A stretch of 12,544 nucleotides of DNA from contig JAHFOW010000078.1 of NCBI GenBank assembly GCA_023261465.1, positions 1 to 12,544 on the forward strand, in the 5' to 3' direction. Position 1 is the first letter of the stretch. Each line of letters opens with the position of its first letter. Below the pieces are notes generated by a model. The model was given only the letters and a program-made list of their open reading frames with translations. It made no database searches and was not told the DNA's origin. This DNA is from Planctomycetota bacterium (GTDB lineage: Bacteria; Planctomycetota; Brocadiia; Brocadiales; Brocadiaceae). Below are positions 4,307-12,180 of the stretch, piece after piece. Both the position numbers and the translations under genes were made by a program.

Positions 4307-5434
4307 TTACGTCTCAATCATCTCCACATTTGTCCTCGGAACATTTGCCGTGAAGCCATCAGGAAATTCAACCTCAAGTGTACGGACGGTTGCTTCTGTT
4401 TCTATCTTTTGCGGGGCAAACGGGAGTGATTTGATTTTGCCGATCTTGCCAAAATAAGGTACGCGAATGATCCTTATCGGGTCGCCGATTTCCATGCCCC
4501 GCCCAAGGGGTTCATCTGTTGATTCGGTTGTCTTACTCGCCTTATCAAAGGGGATAACGATTTCTGGTCTTACTACCCCTGCGCGAATCTGCGTTGCGCC
4601 GTTGATGGAGGTTTTTGATCCTGAGCGGGATTTTAATAATTCAAAAGTCCTGAGCGCCATCTGTATTTTGCCAAAACCTTCGGTAATAATAAGGGTAATA
4701 CCGATTTCTTCTGAGCCGGTAATAGCAACACCAAGATCATACCCCAGCAGTTTCCTGAGATCTTCATCATCTAATCCGCCCACAATAATACCCCTGACAC
4801 CTACCTCTTTTGCCTTGTCAATTACATCGTGCTGGATGTATGCGCCGCCAACGATGATCTTTTCTTTATGTGCCGGCAGAATACGATCAGCAGTGAGTAT
4901 ATCATCTGGCTTATCTACGGTAATAGCAAGCTCGCCAACGGTTTCTCCGCCCACGCCGAAGATGCCCTGAATAAACGTGGCTGTTGTTTCCATGACCACC
5001 CCTTCCTTATCCATGATATCGATCACTGTGCCATCTACGTATGCATGTACCTCAATGGGTTTTGGCGGTTCCCGCAAGAATACCTGGCCTGTAACCGCGG
5101 ATATAGTTTCGATGGTTCCGGTAATGGGCGAAAGCAGGACGGTCTTCATCATCTTGATGAATGGCTTCGTTTCGGCGATGATTTCATCCTTCGTGACGGA
5201 GTCTCCTTCTTTCCTGAGCATGTATTCTTTTAAATCTTTGGGCTGAATTCCCAGGCGATTTACTGCATTTATGGCGTGCACCTTGCCCGGCAAATGCGTC
5301 CTGGCCACAACGTCTTCAGCTTTTAAGACATCACCCTTTTTGACGACAACGTCACCGAGTAAAGGTAGGACACGGCGGCTTGTAACCTTTGTTCGTTCAT
5401 TTATGCGTAATCCTGGCGTATATGCGTGAGTCAT
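4307..5434 (-). CDS. Conserved protein of MutL gene neighbourhoods, function unknown
   Basis: A 375-residue soluble-looking protein. The N-terminal half (about 18-170) is rich in short strands and glycine turns, with RVLPLLGDVVVKKGDVL, LLSPITGTIETIS and HAYVDGTVIDIMDKEGVV, reminiscent of the lipoyl-like hybrid or RnfC-type barrel fold. No lipoylated or biotinylated MKM-type lysine is seen. The middle (about 185-265) looks like a Rossmann-like region (IIVGGAYIQ, GIIVGGLDDEDL, LIITEGFGKIQMA). The C-terminus (about 325-375, GDPIRIIRVPYFGKIGKI) resembles a KOW-like barrel. Related genes sit next to MutL-type ATPases in several phyla, suggesting a joint role, but I know of no demonstrated function. 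It follows MutL on the minus strand after 108 bases. A Shine-Dalgarno-like GAGGT lies rather far from the ATG. Confidence 0.75.
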   Translation of the reverse strand: MTHAYTPGLRINERTKVTSRRVLPLLGDVVVKKGDVLKAEDVVARTHLPGKVHAINAVNRLGIQPKDLKEYMLRKEGDSVTKDEIIAETKPFIKMMKTVLLSPITGTIETISAVTGQVFLREPPKPIEVHAYVDGTVIDIMDKEGVVMETTATFIQGIFGVGGETVGELAITVDKPDDILTADRILPAHKEKIIVGGAYIQHDVIDKAKEVGVRGIIVGGLDDEDLRKLLGYDLGVAITGSEEIGITLIITEGFGKIQMALRTFELLKSRSGSKTSINGATQIRAGVVRPEIVIPFDKASKTTESTDEPLGRGMEIGDPIRIIRVPYFGKIGKIKSLPFAPQKIETEATVRTLEVEFPDGFTANVPRTNVEMIET

Positions 5435-5542
5435 GTTTCTTAAAACCTCTATTATTGTTTTGTGCTTTTAGCGTAATTTTAAAATCATCCGCTTTTTTGA
5501 ATGATAGAATAACCATGGAGATCTGCGGGTATTAATTTTCTT

Positions 5543-7330
5543 TCATTCCGGATAAGCATCAATGGCCTTTGCCCATTGCCGGAGTTGTTTTACCCGTGAC
5601 GCCCTGTCCTTTGCTAATGTGATGGGTCTTCCACGGGTATCAATAACGATACCCACACTACCGCCTGAAACCTTTGCCTTAACCGGTTTGCCCTTACCGC
5701 TACCGACGTCAAAATTTTTCGCGGGTACAACATCAATCTCTGCGACCCGGTCGATATCAAGCGGTAAAACACGCAATTCTCCGTAAGGCAGTGACTCTTC
5801 TATTTTTTTACCATCGGGCATGGTTATTATGTATGAAATACATTTTTCTCCAGGCTTTCCTGTCATATTCCTAACAAGAGAAACGCACGTTCCCAGATGG
5901 ATCAAACAGTCTTTTTCAAACACCTCCGTGGCTGCCTGTTCATTTACTGTTGAAAGGACGCCCAGGTGTGGCATCATGAAGATACTATCGACTGCAATCC
6001 TTGTAATACCTTCGGGCAGGAATGCGTCAATCACCATGAGCATGGCCTGAGACCTGCGTGGAGCGTGAGAGAGAACGCCACCGCTCCCAACCAGTAAATC
6101 CAATTTAAGCATATCAACGATGGTATCCCCGGAAATCTCCTGTTTAAATGCCTCAGAAATATCACGCTCCCGTTGCACGCCCTTGAGTCCTACCGCCAGT
6201 GATTTGTGCTGTTCAAAAGACACCCGCAGCGCCTCGCGTGCGATGGCCTGTTCTATTTTCAACTCTTCCAGGGTCTGGGGAATTGTTGTCGGCCGGATCA
6301 TCTTGTTCTTAATCCTGTTTCGAAGGTCGGATTCATCCATATCAAACGGTATCCAGCGCAGGATATTATCAAGCCCCGCCTCTGCCAGCACATTCGATAT
6401 ACTGTAGCTCATGCCAAGATTGGCGCTTACGGTGCGATTAAAGATTTCCCCATACACGGAAAATACGTCCGTGGTGGCCCCGCCGATATCCACACCCACA
6501 ACATTAATAGTATTCTTTCTGGCAATCGTTTGCATAATAAGGCCAACTGCGCCTGGCGTGGGCATGATAGGCGCCCCCGTCCATGTCATAAGCTTTTTGT
6601 ATCCCGGCGCCTGGGCCATGACGTGTTCGAGGAAGAGCTTCTGGATTTCCTGCCGTGCCGGAAAGAGGTTTTCCCGTTCAAGCGTGGGCCTGATATTATC
6701 CGTAATGTGGAGAGAAGTTTTTTGATTCAGAATTTCCTTGATTTTTTCCCGTGCTTCCTTGTTTCCCGCATAAATAACAGGGAGTTGAAAGGTCATGCCG
6801 AGCCGTGGCCTGGGATTGGCGGCGGAAATGTACTCAGCAAGCTCCACTACATGAGTTACCGTCCCTCCATCCGTACCGCCGGAGAGGAGTATCATATCGG
6901 GCCTCAAATGCCGGATGCGGTCTATTTTTTCATGAGGGAGTCGCCGGTCGTTGGACGCTATGACGTCCATTACAATTGCGCCAGCGCCGAGCGCCGCACG
7001 TTGGGCGCTTTCTGCGGTCATAGTCTTTACAGCGCCGGCAACCATCATCTGCAATCCACCGCCAGCGCTGCTGGTGGAGACATAAATATCTACTCCAACA
7101 TTTCCCCGGGCAGGGGTAATGATCTTTTCACCGTCCAGGATTTTACGGCCGGAGAGTTCCTCTACCTCTGCAAATGCGTTTAAAACACCACGGGTTACGT
7201 CCTCAAAAGGGGCTTCTACCGTAGTGGGCGCCTCGCCCCGAAAGGTCTGGCGATATACACCATCCTTCTTCTCGATCAGGATGGCCTTCGTTGTAGTGCT
7301 ACCGCAGTCTGTGGCAATAATAACGTTCAC
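5543..7330 (-). CDS. mutL-like (glmL): Glutamate mutase MutL-family ATPase
   Basis: A 595-residue member of the MutL family (Pfam MutL, ASKHA fold), distinct from mismatch-repair MutL. Motifs: phosphate-1 DCGSTTTK (8-15), STSSAGGGLQMMV (85-97), LLSGGTDGGTVTH (148-160), second phosphate loop VGVDIGGATTDVF (278-290), and GSGGVLSHAPR (415-425). Length is normal for the family. MutL genes lie beside adenosylcobalamin-dependent carbon-skeleton or amino mutases, and a reactivation or chaperone role is suspected but not proven. No mutase subunit is encoded in this window. The start is GTG7330; the upstream gene's stop overlaps it (GTGA, 7330-7327), so the two are translationally coupled. The likely promoter is at 7716-7745. 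Family assignment is secure; the client enzyme is unknown. Confidence 0.9.
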   Translation of the reverse strand: MNVIIATDCGSTTTKAILIEKKDGVYRQTFRGEAPTTVEAPFEDVTRGVLNAFAEVEELSGRKILDGEKIITPARGNVGVDIYVSTSSAGGGLQMMVAGAVKTMTAESAQRAALGAGAIVMDVIASNDRRLPHEKIDRIRHLRPDMILLSGGTDGGTVTHVVELAEYISAANPRPRLGMTFQLPVIYAGNKEAREKIKEILNQKTSLHITDNIRPTLERENLFPARQEIQKLFLEHVMAQAPGYKKLMTWTGAPIMPTPGAVGLIMQTIARKNTINVVGVDIGGATTDVFSVYGEIFNRTVSANLGMSYSISNVLAEAGLDNILRWIPFDMDESDLRNRIKNKMIRPTTIPQTLEELKIEQAIAREALRVSFEQHKSLAVGLKGVQRERDISEAFKQEISGDTIVDMLKLDLLVGSGGVLSHAPRRSQAMLMVIDAFLPEGITRIAVDSIFMMPHLGVLSTVNEQAATEVFEKDCLIHLGTCVSLVRNMTGKPGEKCISYIITMPDGKKIEESLPYGELRVLPLDIDRVAEIDVVPAKNFDVGSGKGKPVKAKVSGGSVGIVIDTRGRPITLAKDRASRVKQLRQWAKAIDAYPE

Positions 7331-7704
7331 CGTATTATCCTCTTTTCCAATTCTTCGATAACCCTTTTGACGCCTTCTCTTTTTTCCAGGATTCCCTGGA
7401 ATACATCATACTCTGCCGGCGTAAAGAAAAAGGTTAAAAATGGCCTGAAAAATACCATGAGCTGACTTCCAAGGTAGTTCAGTGGTTGCATACATTCAAG
7501 GAACATCGTCGCCGGAACTGATAGCCTTCGCCTTTGAACCATGGTCGCCAATTTCACAATAAGAGCGACTTCCTTTTCGTTTAATGGGTTGTTTTCAGGA
7601 ACCGCGCCTATGCTAAAGGCATGTTTAAACTCCTGCCGGATGGATTGCCCATCCACTTTGTGAAAATATGAGAATATCTTTAAAAATAAATTTTGTAAAT
7701 ACAT
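7327..7704 (-). CDS. Small conserved protein coupled to MutL
   Basis: A 125-residue protein from ATG7704. The frame stays open to an ATG at 7809, but that extension would contain both the -35/-10 of this cluster and the threonine synthase promoter, so I take the shorter start. Notable segments: MVQRRRLSVPATMFLE, then PLNYLGSQLMVFFRPFLTFFF, a hydrophobic stretch (about 75-95) that could contact the membrane, then FTPAEYDVFQGILEKREGV and a charged C-terminal helix. Small proteins with a similar RRRL, PLxxLGSQ and Ffx(P/G)xL pattern occur next to MutL genes in other phyla. The stop overlaps the MutL GTG by four bases. With the promoter at 7716-7745 the leader would be only about five bases. Function is unknown. 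Confidence 0.72.
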   Translation of the reverse strand: MYLQNLFLKIFSYFHKVDGQSIRQEFKHAFSIGAVPENNPLNEKEVALIVKLATMVQRRRLSVPATMFLECMQPLNYLGSQLMVFFRPFLTFFFTPAEYDVFQGILEKREGVKRVIEELEKRIIR

Positions 7705-7715
7705 AACGTTTAAAA

Positions 7716-7745
7716 ATCTTACCAGAACCCTGGCAGTATTGTCAA
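7716..7745 (-). promoter_or_regulatory. Promoter of the MutL cluster
   Basis: On the minus strand, TTGACA (7745-7740) is followed after 18 bases by TAAGAT (7721-7716). This is a perfect -35 and a good -10. Transcription would start near 7709, about five bases before ATG7704. It lies back to back with the threonine synthase promoter; the two -35 boxes are ten bases apart. Confidence 0.65.
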
Positions 7746-7755
7746 AATCAAAACC

Positions 7756-7784
7756 TTGACAAATAATCACCTGCATCTTATAAT
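7756..7784 (+). promoter_or_regulatory. Consensus sigma70 promoter of threonine synthase
   Basis: TTGACA (7756-7761), a 17-base spacer, TATAAT (7779-7784): a perfect consensus promoter. Transcription would start near 7791, giving a leader of about 83 bases before ATG7874. I see no threonine or isoleucine codon run or hairpin in this leader that would suggest attenuation. The strength of the promoter suggests high constitutive expression, perhaps tempered by an unseen repressor. Confidence 0.8.
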
Positions 7785-7873
7785 CCCAACATGCCTGTAA
7801 TTGAAGCATTAGAACTATCCGGGCGATTTTATTATATGCTTTAAAGTGTTAATTTGGAGAGGAGATTTCATAC

Positions 7874-9208
7874 ATGCCGTACCGGGCGTGGTTTCAGTGT
7901 ATTTCCGGATGTGATGAAAAATACGAACTTAATGAGGTTGTTTACCAGTGTAAAAAGTGCGGCGACCTGCTGGAGGTAAAACATGATTTAGACAGGCTCC
8001 GCAGGCATACTCCTGAACATTGGAAAAAGCTGTTTGACGAGCGTTACCGGCGAACCAAATGGCCTTACGGAAGCTCGGTGTGGGGCAAGAAGGAGTTTGT
8101 TTGTCCCCAGGTAGAAAATAAAAATGTCGTCTCTTTATACGAAGGCGGAAGCAATCTCTTCTGGGCGGAACGATTGGGAGCGGAGCTTGGCTTAGAAAAC
8201 CTGTGGATCAAACAGTGCGGCAATGCCCATACAGGGTCTTTTAAAGACCTGGGGATGACCGTGTTGGTTTCCATGGTCAAGCAGATGATCTCTGATGGAA
8301 AAAAGATACCCGCTGTTGCCTGTGCCTCCACGGGCGATACGTCTGCTGCGTTGGCCTCATATTGTGCCGCGGCAGGCATACCTGCGATTGTGTTTTTACC
8401 GAAAAACAAGGTATCCCACGCACAACTTATCCAGCCGATTGCCAATGGCGCCCTTACGTTGTCCATTGATACCGATTTCGATGGTTGTATGAAGCTTGTA
8501 AAAGAGATTTGTCTCAAAAACAATATCTACCTTGCCAACTCCATGAACTCCCTTCGTATTGAGGGACAAAAGACGGTAAGCATTGAAATAGTTCAGCAGT
8601 TTGATTGGGAAGTACCGGATGTAATTATTGTTCCCGGCGGGAATCTGGGAAACACCGCAGCGCTGGGAAAAGGTTTTCTCCTCATGAAGGAAGTCGGTAT
8701 GATAAACAAGTTGCCACGCATCGTCTGTGCACAGGCAGCTAAGGCAAATCCCCTCTATCTCAGCTATTTGACCGGTTTTAAAGAATTTAAACCGGTAAAG
8801 GCGCAAAAGACGCTTGCCAATGCTATTCAAATAGGCGACCCCGTGAGTTATAAAAAGGCCATCAACGTATTAAAGGCATTTCATGGCATCGTCGAACAGG
8901 CAACCGAGGACGAGTTGGCAAACGCCTCAGCACAGGCGGACACGACGGGGTTGTTCAGTTGTCCCCATACCGGTGTAGCCCTTGCCGTATTAATAAAGTT
9001 AATAAAGAGGAAAGAGATAGGTCCAAAGGAGCAGGTTGTTGTTATCTCTACCGCCCACGGCTTGAAATTTTCTGAGTTTAAAATAAATTATCACGAAAAT
9101 AACCTGGAAGAAGTAACTCCGCGCTTTGCCAACCTGCCCGTTGAAGTGCCGGCACAGTACGAGGCCGTAAAGTCAGCCATTTTCAGAAAGTTTGAACAGA
9201 TACCATAG
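7874..9208 (+). CDS. thrC: Threonine synthase
   Basis: A 444-residue PLP enzyme that converts O-phosphohomoserine to threonine and phosphate, the last step of threonine synthesis, in the cytoplasm. An N-terminal zinc-ribbon-like segment has C9, C13, C26 and C29. The PLP lysine is K124 in HTGSFKDLGM (119-128). STGDTSAA (152-159) and the phosphate-binding glycine loop PGGNLGN (254-260) are in place. The length and the N-terminal Cys region match the bacterial-archaeal class of ThrC rather than the shorter E. coli-like forms. A strong Shine-Dalgarno GGAGAGGAG lies nine to ten bases before ATG7874, and a consensus promoter is at 7756-7784. No homoserine kinase or dehydrogenase is adjacent, so it appears to be a single-gene unit. 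Confidence 0.93.
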   Translation: MPYRAWFQCISGCDEKYELNEVVYQCKKCGDLLEVKHDLDRLRRHTPEHWKKLFDERYRRTKWPYGSSVWGKKEFVCPQVENKNVVSLYEGGSNLFWAERLGAELGLENLWIKQCGNAHTGSFKDLGMTVLVSMVKQMISDGKKIPAVACASTGDTSAALASYCAAAGIPAIVFLPKNKVSHAQLIQPIANGALTLSIDTDFDGCMKLVKEICLKNNIYLANSMNSLRIEGQKTVSIEIVQQFDWEVPDVIIVPGGNLGNTAALGKGFLLMKEVGMINKLPRIVCAQAAKANPLYLSYLTGFKEFKPVKAQKTLANAIQIGDPVSYKKAINVLKAFHGIVEQATEDELANASAQADTTGLFSCPHTGVALAVLIKLIKRKEIGPKEQVVVISTAHGLKFSEFKINYHENNLEEVTPRFANLPVEVPAQYEAVKSAIFRKFEQIP

Positions 9209-9447
9209 ACAACCTCATATTTCGACAAGTCATATTTCACCTTATTTTCACGGTCAAAGTCCATAATAAAAGTCGCCCAAAAATACGTTTTTCAAGGGTA
9301 TGGGAAGATGATTAAATTTCTTGACAAAAGGTAGGCTACACTTATAATAAATTTGGAGGTAAGAAAAGTTTTATAAATATTAAATTTTTTATAATTTTGT
9401 AAATAGGCTTACGCCGTTCTTTTAAAATGTGACTGGAGAAACTTTGA
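9209..9447. other. Intergenic region: htpX promoter and AT-rich leader
   Basis: This stretch holds no gene. It has a short direct repeat TCATATTTC (9215-9223 and 9230-9238) right after thrC, the promoter at 9321-9348, and a very AT-rich leader (about 9355-9447). A Shine-Dalgarno-like TTTGGAGG (9352-9359) in the leader is followed by no start codon at a suitable distance. No intrinsic terminator for thrC was recognised. Confidence 0.55.
9321..9348 (+). promoter_or_regulatory. Promoter of htpX
   Basis: TTGACA (9321-9326), a 16-base spacer, TATAAT (9343-9348). Both hexamers are consensus and the spacing is one short of ideal. The start would be near 9355, leaving a leader of about 93 bases. In other bacteria htpX is often under heat-shock or envelope-stress control; nothing here resembles a CIRCE operator (TTAGCACTC inverted repeat). 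Confidence 0.75.
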
Positions 9448-10296
9448 ATGAATTATTTTAAGACAACTGTACTACTTGTTGTTTTAACGCTCCTGCTTGT
9501 CTGGATAGGCGGCATGGTTGGTGGGCAACATGGAGCAATGTATGCATTCGGCATTGCGCTGTGTATGAATTTTTTTAGTTATTGGTTCAGCGATAAAATC
9601 GTTCTCAGGATGTATGGGGCGCAGGAAATATCTGAAAGCGAATCTCCTGCTTATTATAAAACGGTAAAAGAATTAACCGAAGCTGCTGGGTTACCCATGC
9701 CCAGAATGTATGTTATCCCAAACCAGGCAATGAACGCCTTCGCAACGGGGAGAAATGCTACGCATGCCGCAGTTGCGGTCACACAAGGACTTCTGGGTTC
9801 ACTAACACATGAAGAGCTGAAAGGTGTGCTGGGCCATGAGCTATCTCATATCAAAAACCATGATATCCTTATATCGACAATTGTAGCGACTATCGCCGGC
9901 GCCATCATGATGTTGTCTAATATGGCGAGATGGGCGGCCTTGTTCGGTGGATATGGGGGAAGGAATGAGGAAGGAGGAAACAGGGGTAATGGTTTTGCGA
10001 TTTTGTTTATGGCCATTCTGGCGCCTATTGCTGCGCTTTTAATTCAAATGGCAATCTCCCGTTCACGGGAATATGCCGCCGATAAAGGTGGCGCTTTACT
10101 CTCGAAAAACCCCCAGGGACTGGCAAATGCCCTGTTAAAGTTACAGCAGGCATCGATAACCAGGCCGATGGAAGCAGGTCAGTCAACTGCCCATTTATTT
10201 ATTGTAAGTCCCTTAAGTGGTCGTTCATTTGCCACGCTTTTTAGCACCCATCCACCAATCGAAGAAAGGGTTAAAAGACTCAGGGCTATGGCTTAG
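9448..10296 (+). CDS. htpX: HtpX-family membrane zinc metalloprotease
   Basis: A 282-residue M48 peptidase of the inner membrane, which degrades misfolded membrane proteins together with FtsH in known systems. Two N-terminal membrane segments (about 6-24 and 30-48) are followed by the zinc site HELSH (H130, E131, H134) and the third ligand E208 in SREYAAD (206-212). Two more hydrophobic stretches lie at about 141-160 and 183-203. THPPIEERVKRL near the C-terminus is typical of the family. Length is normal. The glycine-rich loop 167-182 between membrane segments is a usual variable spot. The Shine-Dalgarno is CTGGAGA (9432-9438). It has its own promoter at 9321-9348 and is probably cotranscribed with the next gene 53 bases on. 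Confidence 0.93.
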   Translation: MNYFKTTVLLVVLTLLLVWIGGMVGGQHGAMYAFGIALCMNFFSYWFSDKIVLRMYGAQEISESESPAYYKTVKELTEAAGLPMPRMYVIPNQAMNAFATGRNATHAAVAVTQGLLGSLTHEELKGVLGHELSHIKNHDILISTIVATIAGAIMMLSNMARWAALFGGYGGRNEEGGNRGNGFAILFMAILAPIAALLIQMAISRSREYAADKGGALLSKNPQGLANALLKLQQASITRPMEAGQSTAHLFIVSPLSGRSFATLFSTHPPIEERVKRLRAMA

Positions 10297-10349
10297 GTGG
10301 AAGACAAAAGAATGTTTTTGCAAAAATAAACTTACTTGGAGGAATTTGA

Positions 10350-10658
10350 ATGGTGCACTATACTTGCGATATGTGCGGTAAATCGTTGTTGGCAGAGGAC
10401 GATATCCGGTATGTGGTGAAGATTGAGGTTTATGCCGCATGTGACCACGATATGGACATCGATGAAGATATCATGGATATGGAAGAGGAAGACGAAGATG
10501 ATGAGATGCAGGATGAAATGGAAGATGCCTCTGAAATTTTAGAAGACGATGAATATAAGACTTTTCGGTTTGATTTGTGCTCCAAGTGTCATAAAAAATA
10601 TTTGCAGGACCCCTTATTCCTGAAATCGTGGCATCCGGTTCGGTTTTCGGAAAATTAA
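10350..10658 (+). CDS. Small acidic two-CxxC protein (planctomycete-type, unknown function)
   Basis: A 102-residue protein. CDMC (C6, C9) at the N-terminus and CSKC (C77, C80) near the C-terminus would form one zinc-ribbon-like site, separated by a strongly acidic stretch (about 33-68) of Asp, Glu and Met. Similar small proteins opening YTCDMCGK and ending FDLCxxCxxxYLxDPL occur widely in planctomycetes, from memory; none has a known role. The Shine-Dalgarno TTGGAGGA lies just before ATG10350. The 53-base gap after htpX without a visible promoter suggests a shared transcript. A metal-handling or protein-binding role is only a guess. Confidence 0.8.
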   Translation: MVHYTCDMCGKSLLAEDDIRYVVKIEVYAACDHDMDIDEDIMDMEEEDEDDEMQDEMEDASEILEDDEYKTFRFDLCSKCHKKYLQDPLFLKSWHPVRFSEN

Positions 10659-10747
10659 TTATTTTTTATTCTTTTGATAACAATCATTTACAGTTGCTTG
10701 CGCTTTGAAAAAGAAGACAAAGCATACTGCTATGTTTAACATAATCT

Positions 10748-12016
10748 ATGGGAATGACAATAACAGAGAAGATCATCGCCGCACATGCGGGCGCAAAAGA
10801 AGTACGTCCCGGTCAATTTGTTTATGCAGATGTCGACATTTGTCTGGGAAATGACATTACCGCTCCTATTGCTATAGAAGAGTTCGAAAAAATAGGACTT
10901 ACAAAAGTTTTTGATCCGGAAAAGATTGTTTTAGTCCCCGACCACTTTACCCCGAATAAAGACATAAAATCCGCTCAGCAGTCAAAATCCCTGCGGGTAT
11001 TTGCAGAAAAGCATCATCTGAAACATTACTTCGAGATTGGCCGGATGGGAATTGAACATGCCCTTCTGCCAGAAAAAGGGATTGTGGCGCCCGGCGACCT
11101 TGTCATAGGCGCTGATTCTCACACATGTACCTATGGCGCTCTTGGGGCATTTTCGACAGGCGTTGGAAGCACTGACCTCGCCGCATGTTTTGCCACGGGA
11201 AAAGTATGGCTGAAGGTGCCGGAATCCATTAAATTTGTTTTTCACGGCAAGGTGAAAAATTGGACGTCAGGAAAGGATTTGATCCTTTATACCATTGGGA
11301 AAATCGGTGTGGATGGCGCTCTCTATAAAGCAATGGAGTTTGCCGGAAGCGGAATATCACAACTGCCGATGGATGACCGATTCGCTATATGTAATATGGC
11401 AATCGAGGCAGGCGCCAAGAGTGGTATCATCTCTCCTGATAAAAACACCGAAGATTACATAAAAGGAAGGGTACAGAAAAAATGGGTAATCTACCAGAGC
11501 GACTCCGATGCCCATTATACAAAAACATACGAATTTAATGCTTCAGAGATTTCGCCGCAGGTCGCCCTTCCCAGTTTACCGGAAAATACGAAACCGGTGG
11601 AAGAAGTTGCCGGAATTAAAATTGACCAGGTGGTTATCGGATCCTGTACCAATGGAAGGATTTCAGACCTTCGGGTAGCAGCCCAAATCCTCAAAGGAAA
11701 GAAAGTACATCCTTCTATCCGCCTCATCATTATACCTGCAACTCAGGATATTTATAAGCAGGCGATTAACGAGGGCCTGATGAACATATTTATTGACGCC
11801 GAGGCGGTAGTTTCCACACCGACATGCGGCCCATGTCTGGGTGGTCATATGGGGATCCTCGCTGAGGGTGAGCGGGCATTATCAACGACTAACCGCAATT
11901 TTGTCGGTCGTATGGGACATCCCAAGAGTGAAATATATTTGTGCAACCCGGCAGTTGCCGCTGCATCCGCTATTACGGGGAAAATAACGCCCCCCGATGA
12001 GGTTGTAAAGAAATAA
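10748..12016 (+). CDS. leuC: 3-isopropylmalate dehydratase large subunit family (LeuC)
   Basis: A 422-residue aconitase-superfamily protein that, with a small subunit, isomerises 2- and 3-isopropylmalate in leucine synthesis. The 4Fe-4S ligands are visible: C300 in GSCTNGR (298-304), and C360 and C363 in CGPCLGG. GADSHTCTYG (121-130) is the usual active-site stretch. The 420-residue length is that of the archaeal/bacterial LeuC2-homoaconitase type, not the 465-residue E. coli type, so a homoaconitase or citramalate-pathway hydratase is possible. No small subunit (leuD) follows; it must lie elsewhere or be shared. There is no clear Shine-Dalgarno before ATG10748, and ATG10754 is a possible start two codons later. 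No firm promoter was seen in the 89-base gap upstream. Confidence 0.9.
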   Translation: MGMTITEKIIAAHAGAKEVRPGQFVYADVDICLGNDITAPIAIEEFEKIGLTKVFDPEKIVLVPDHFTPNKDIKSAQQSKSLRVFAEKHHLKHYFEIGRMGIEHALLPEKGIVAPGDLVIGADSHTCTYGALGAFSTGVGSTDLAACFATGKVWLKVPESIKFVFHGKVKNWTSGKDLILYTIGKIGVDGALYKAMEFAGSGISQLPMDDRFAICNMAIEAGAKSGIISPDKNTEDYIKGRVQKKWVIYQSDSDAHYTKTYEFNASEISPQVALPSLPENTKPVEEVAGIKIDQVVIGSCTNGRISDLRVAAQILKGKKVHPSIRLIIIPATQDIYKQAINEGLMNIFIDAEAVVSTPTCGPCLGGHMGILAEGERALSTTNRNFVGRMGHPKSEIYLCNPAVAAASAITGKITPPDEVVKK

Positions 12017-12180
12017 TCGCTCTACCTGATGGAGCATAAAATAGATTTGAATACAACTATCCTCTTGCATAAATTATCTGTATAAGGAATATTATCATCT
12101 GGCGGATTCAACGATTTAAAGAATGAGATTTTAGAATTAAAAAGTCGGTAAAAGTAAAGATGGGGAGTGTGAATAAAATT
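12017..12180. other. Intergenic region between leuC and the activase gene
   Basis: It contains no gene. TTGCAT (12065-12070) and TATTAT (12090-12095) could form a weak promoter with a 19-base spacer, but this is not reliable. No terminator hairpin was recognised. GGGGAG (12162-12167) is the probable Shine-Dalgarno for the next gene. Confidence 0.35.

Noticed and set aside
4467..4970. Open frames of up to 167 codons on the plus strand opposite the 375-residue gene
   Set aside because: Low-complexity, Ser/Pro/Ile-rich translation typical of an antisense frame; the minus-strand gene has the coherent protein.
5435..5542. Cobalamin riboswitch or separate promoter between MutL and the 375-residue gene
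   Set aside because: The gap is only 108 bases and shows no B12-box-like sequence or good -35/-10 pair on the minus strand.
6206..7183. A 325-codon open frame on the plus strand opposite the MutL gene
   Set aside because: It is the antisense shadow of a clear, motif-complete MutL reading frame; its translation has no recognisable domain, and it has no Shine-Dalgarno or promoter.
7705..7809. N-terminal extension of the small MutL-coupled protein to ATG7809
   Set aside because: The extension would overlap a minus-strand -35/-10 pair and the consensus thrC promoter, and no Shine-Dalgarno precedes ATG7809. Kept only as an alternative start.
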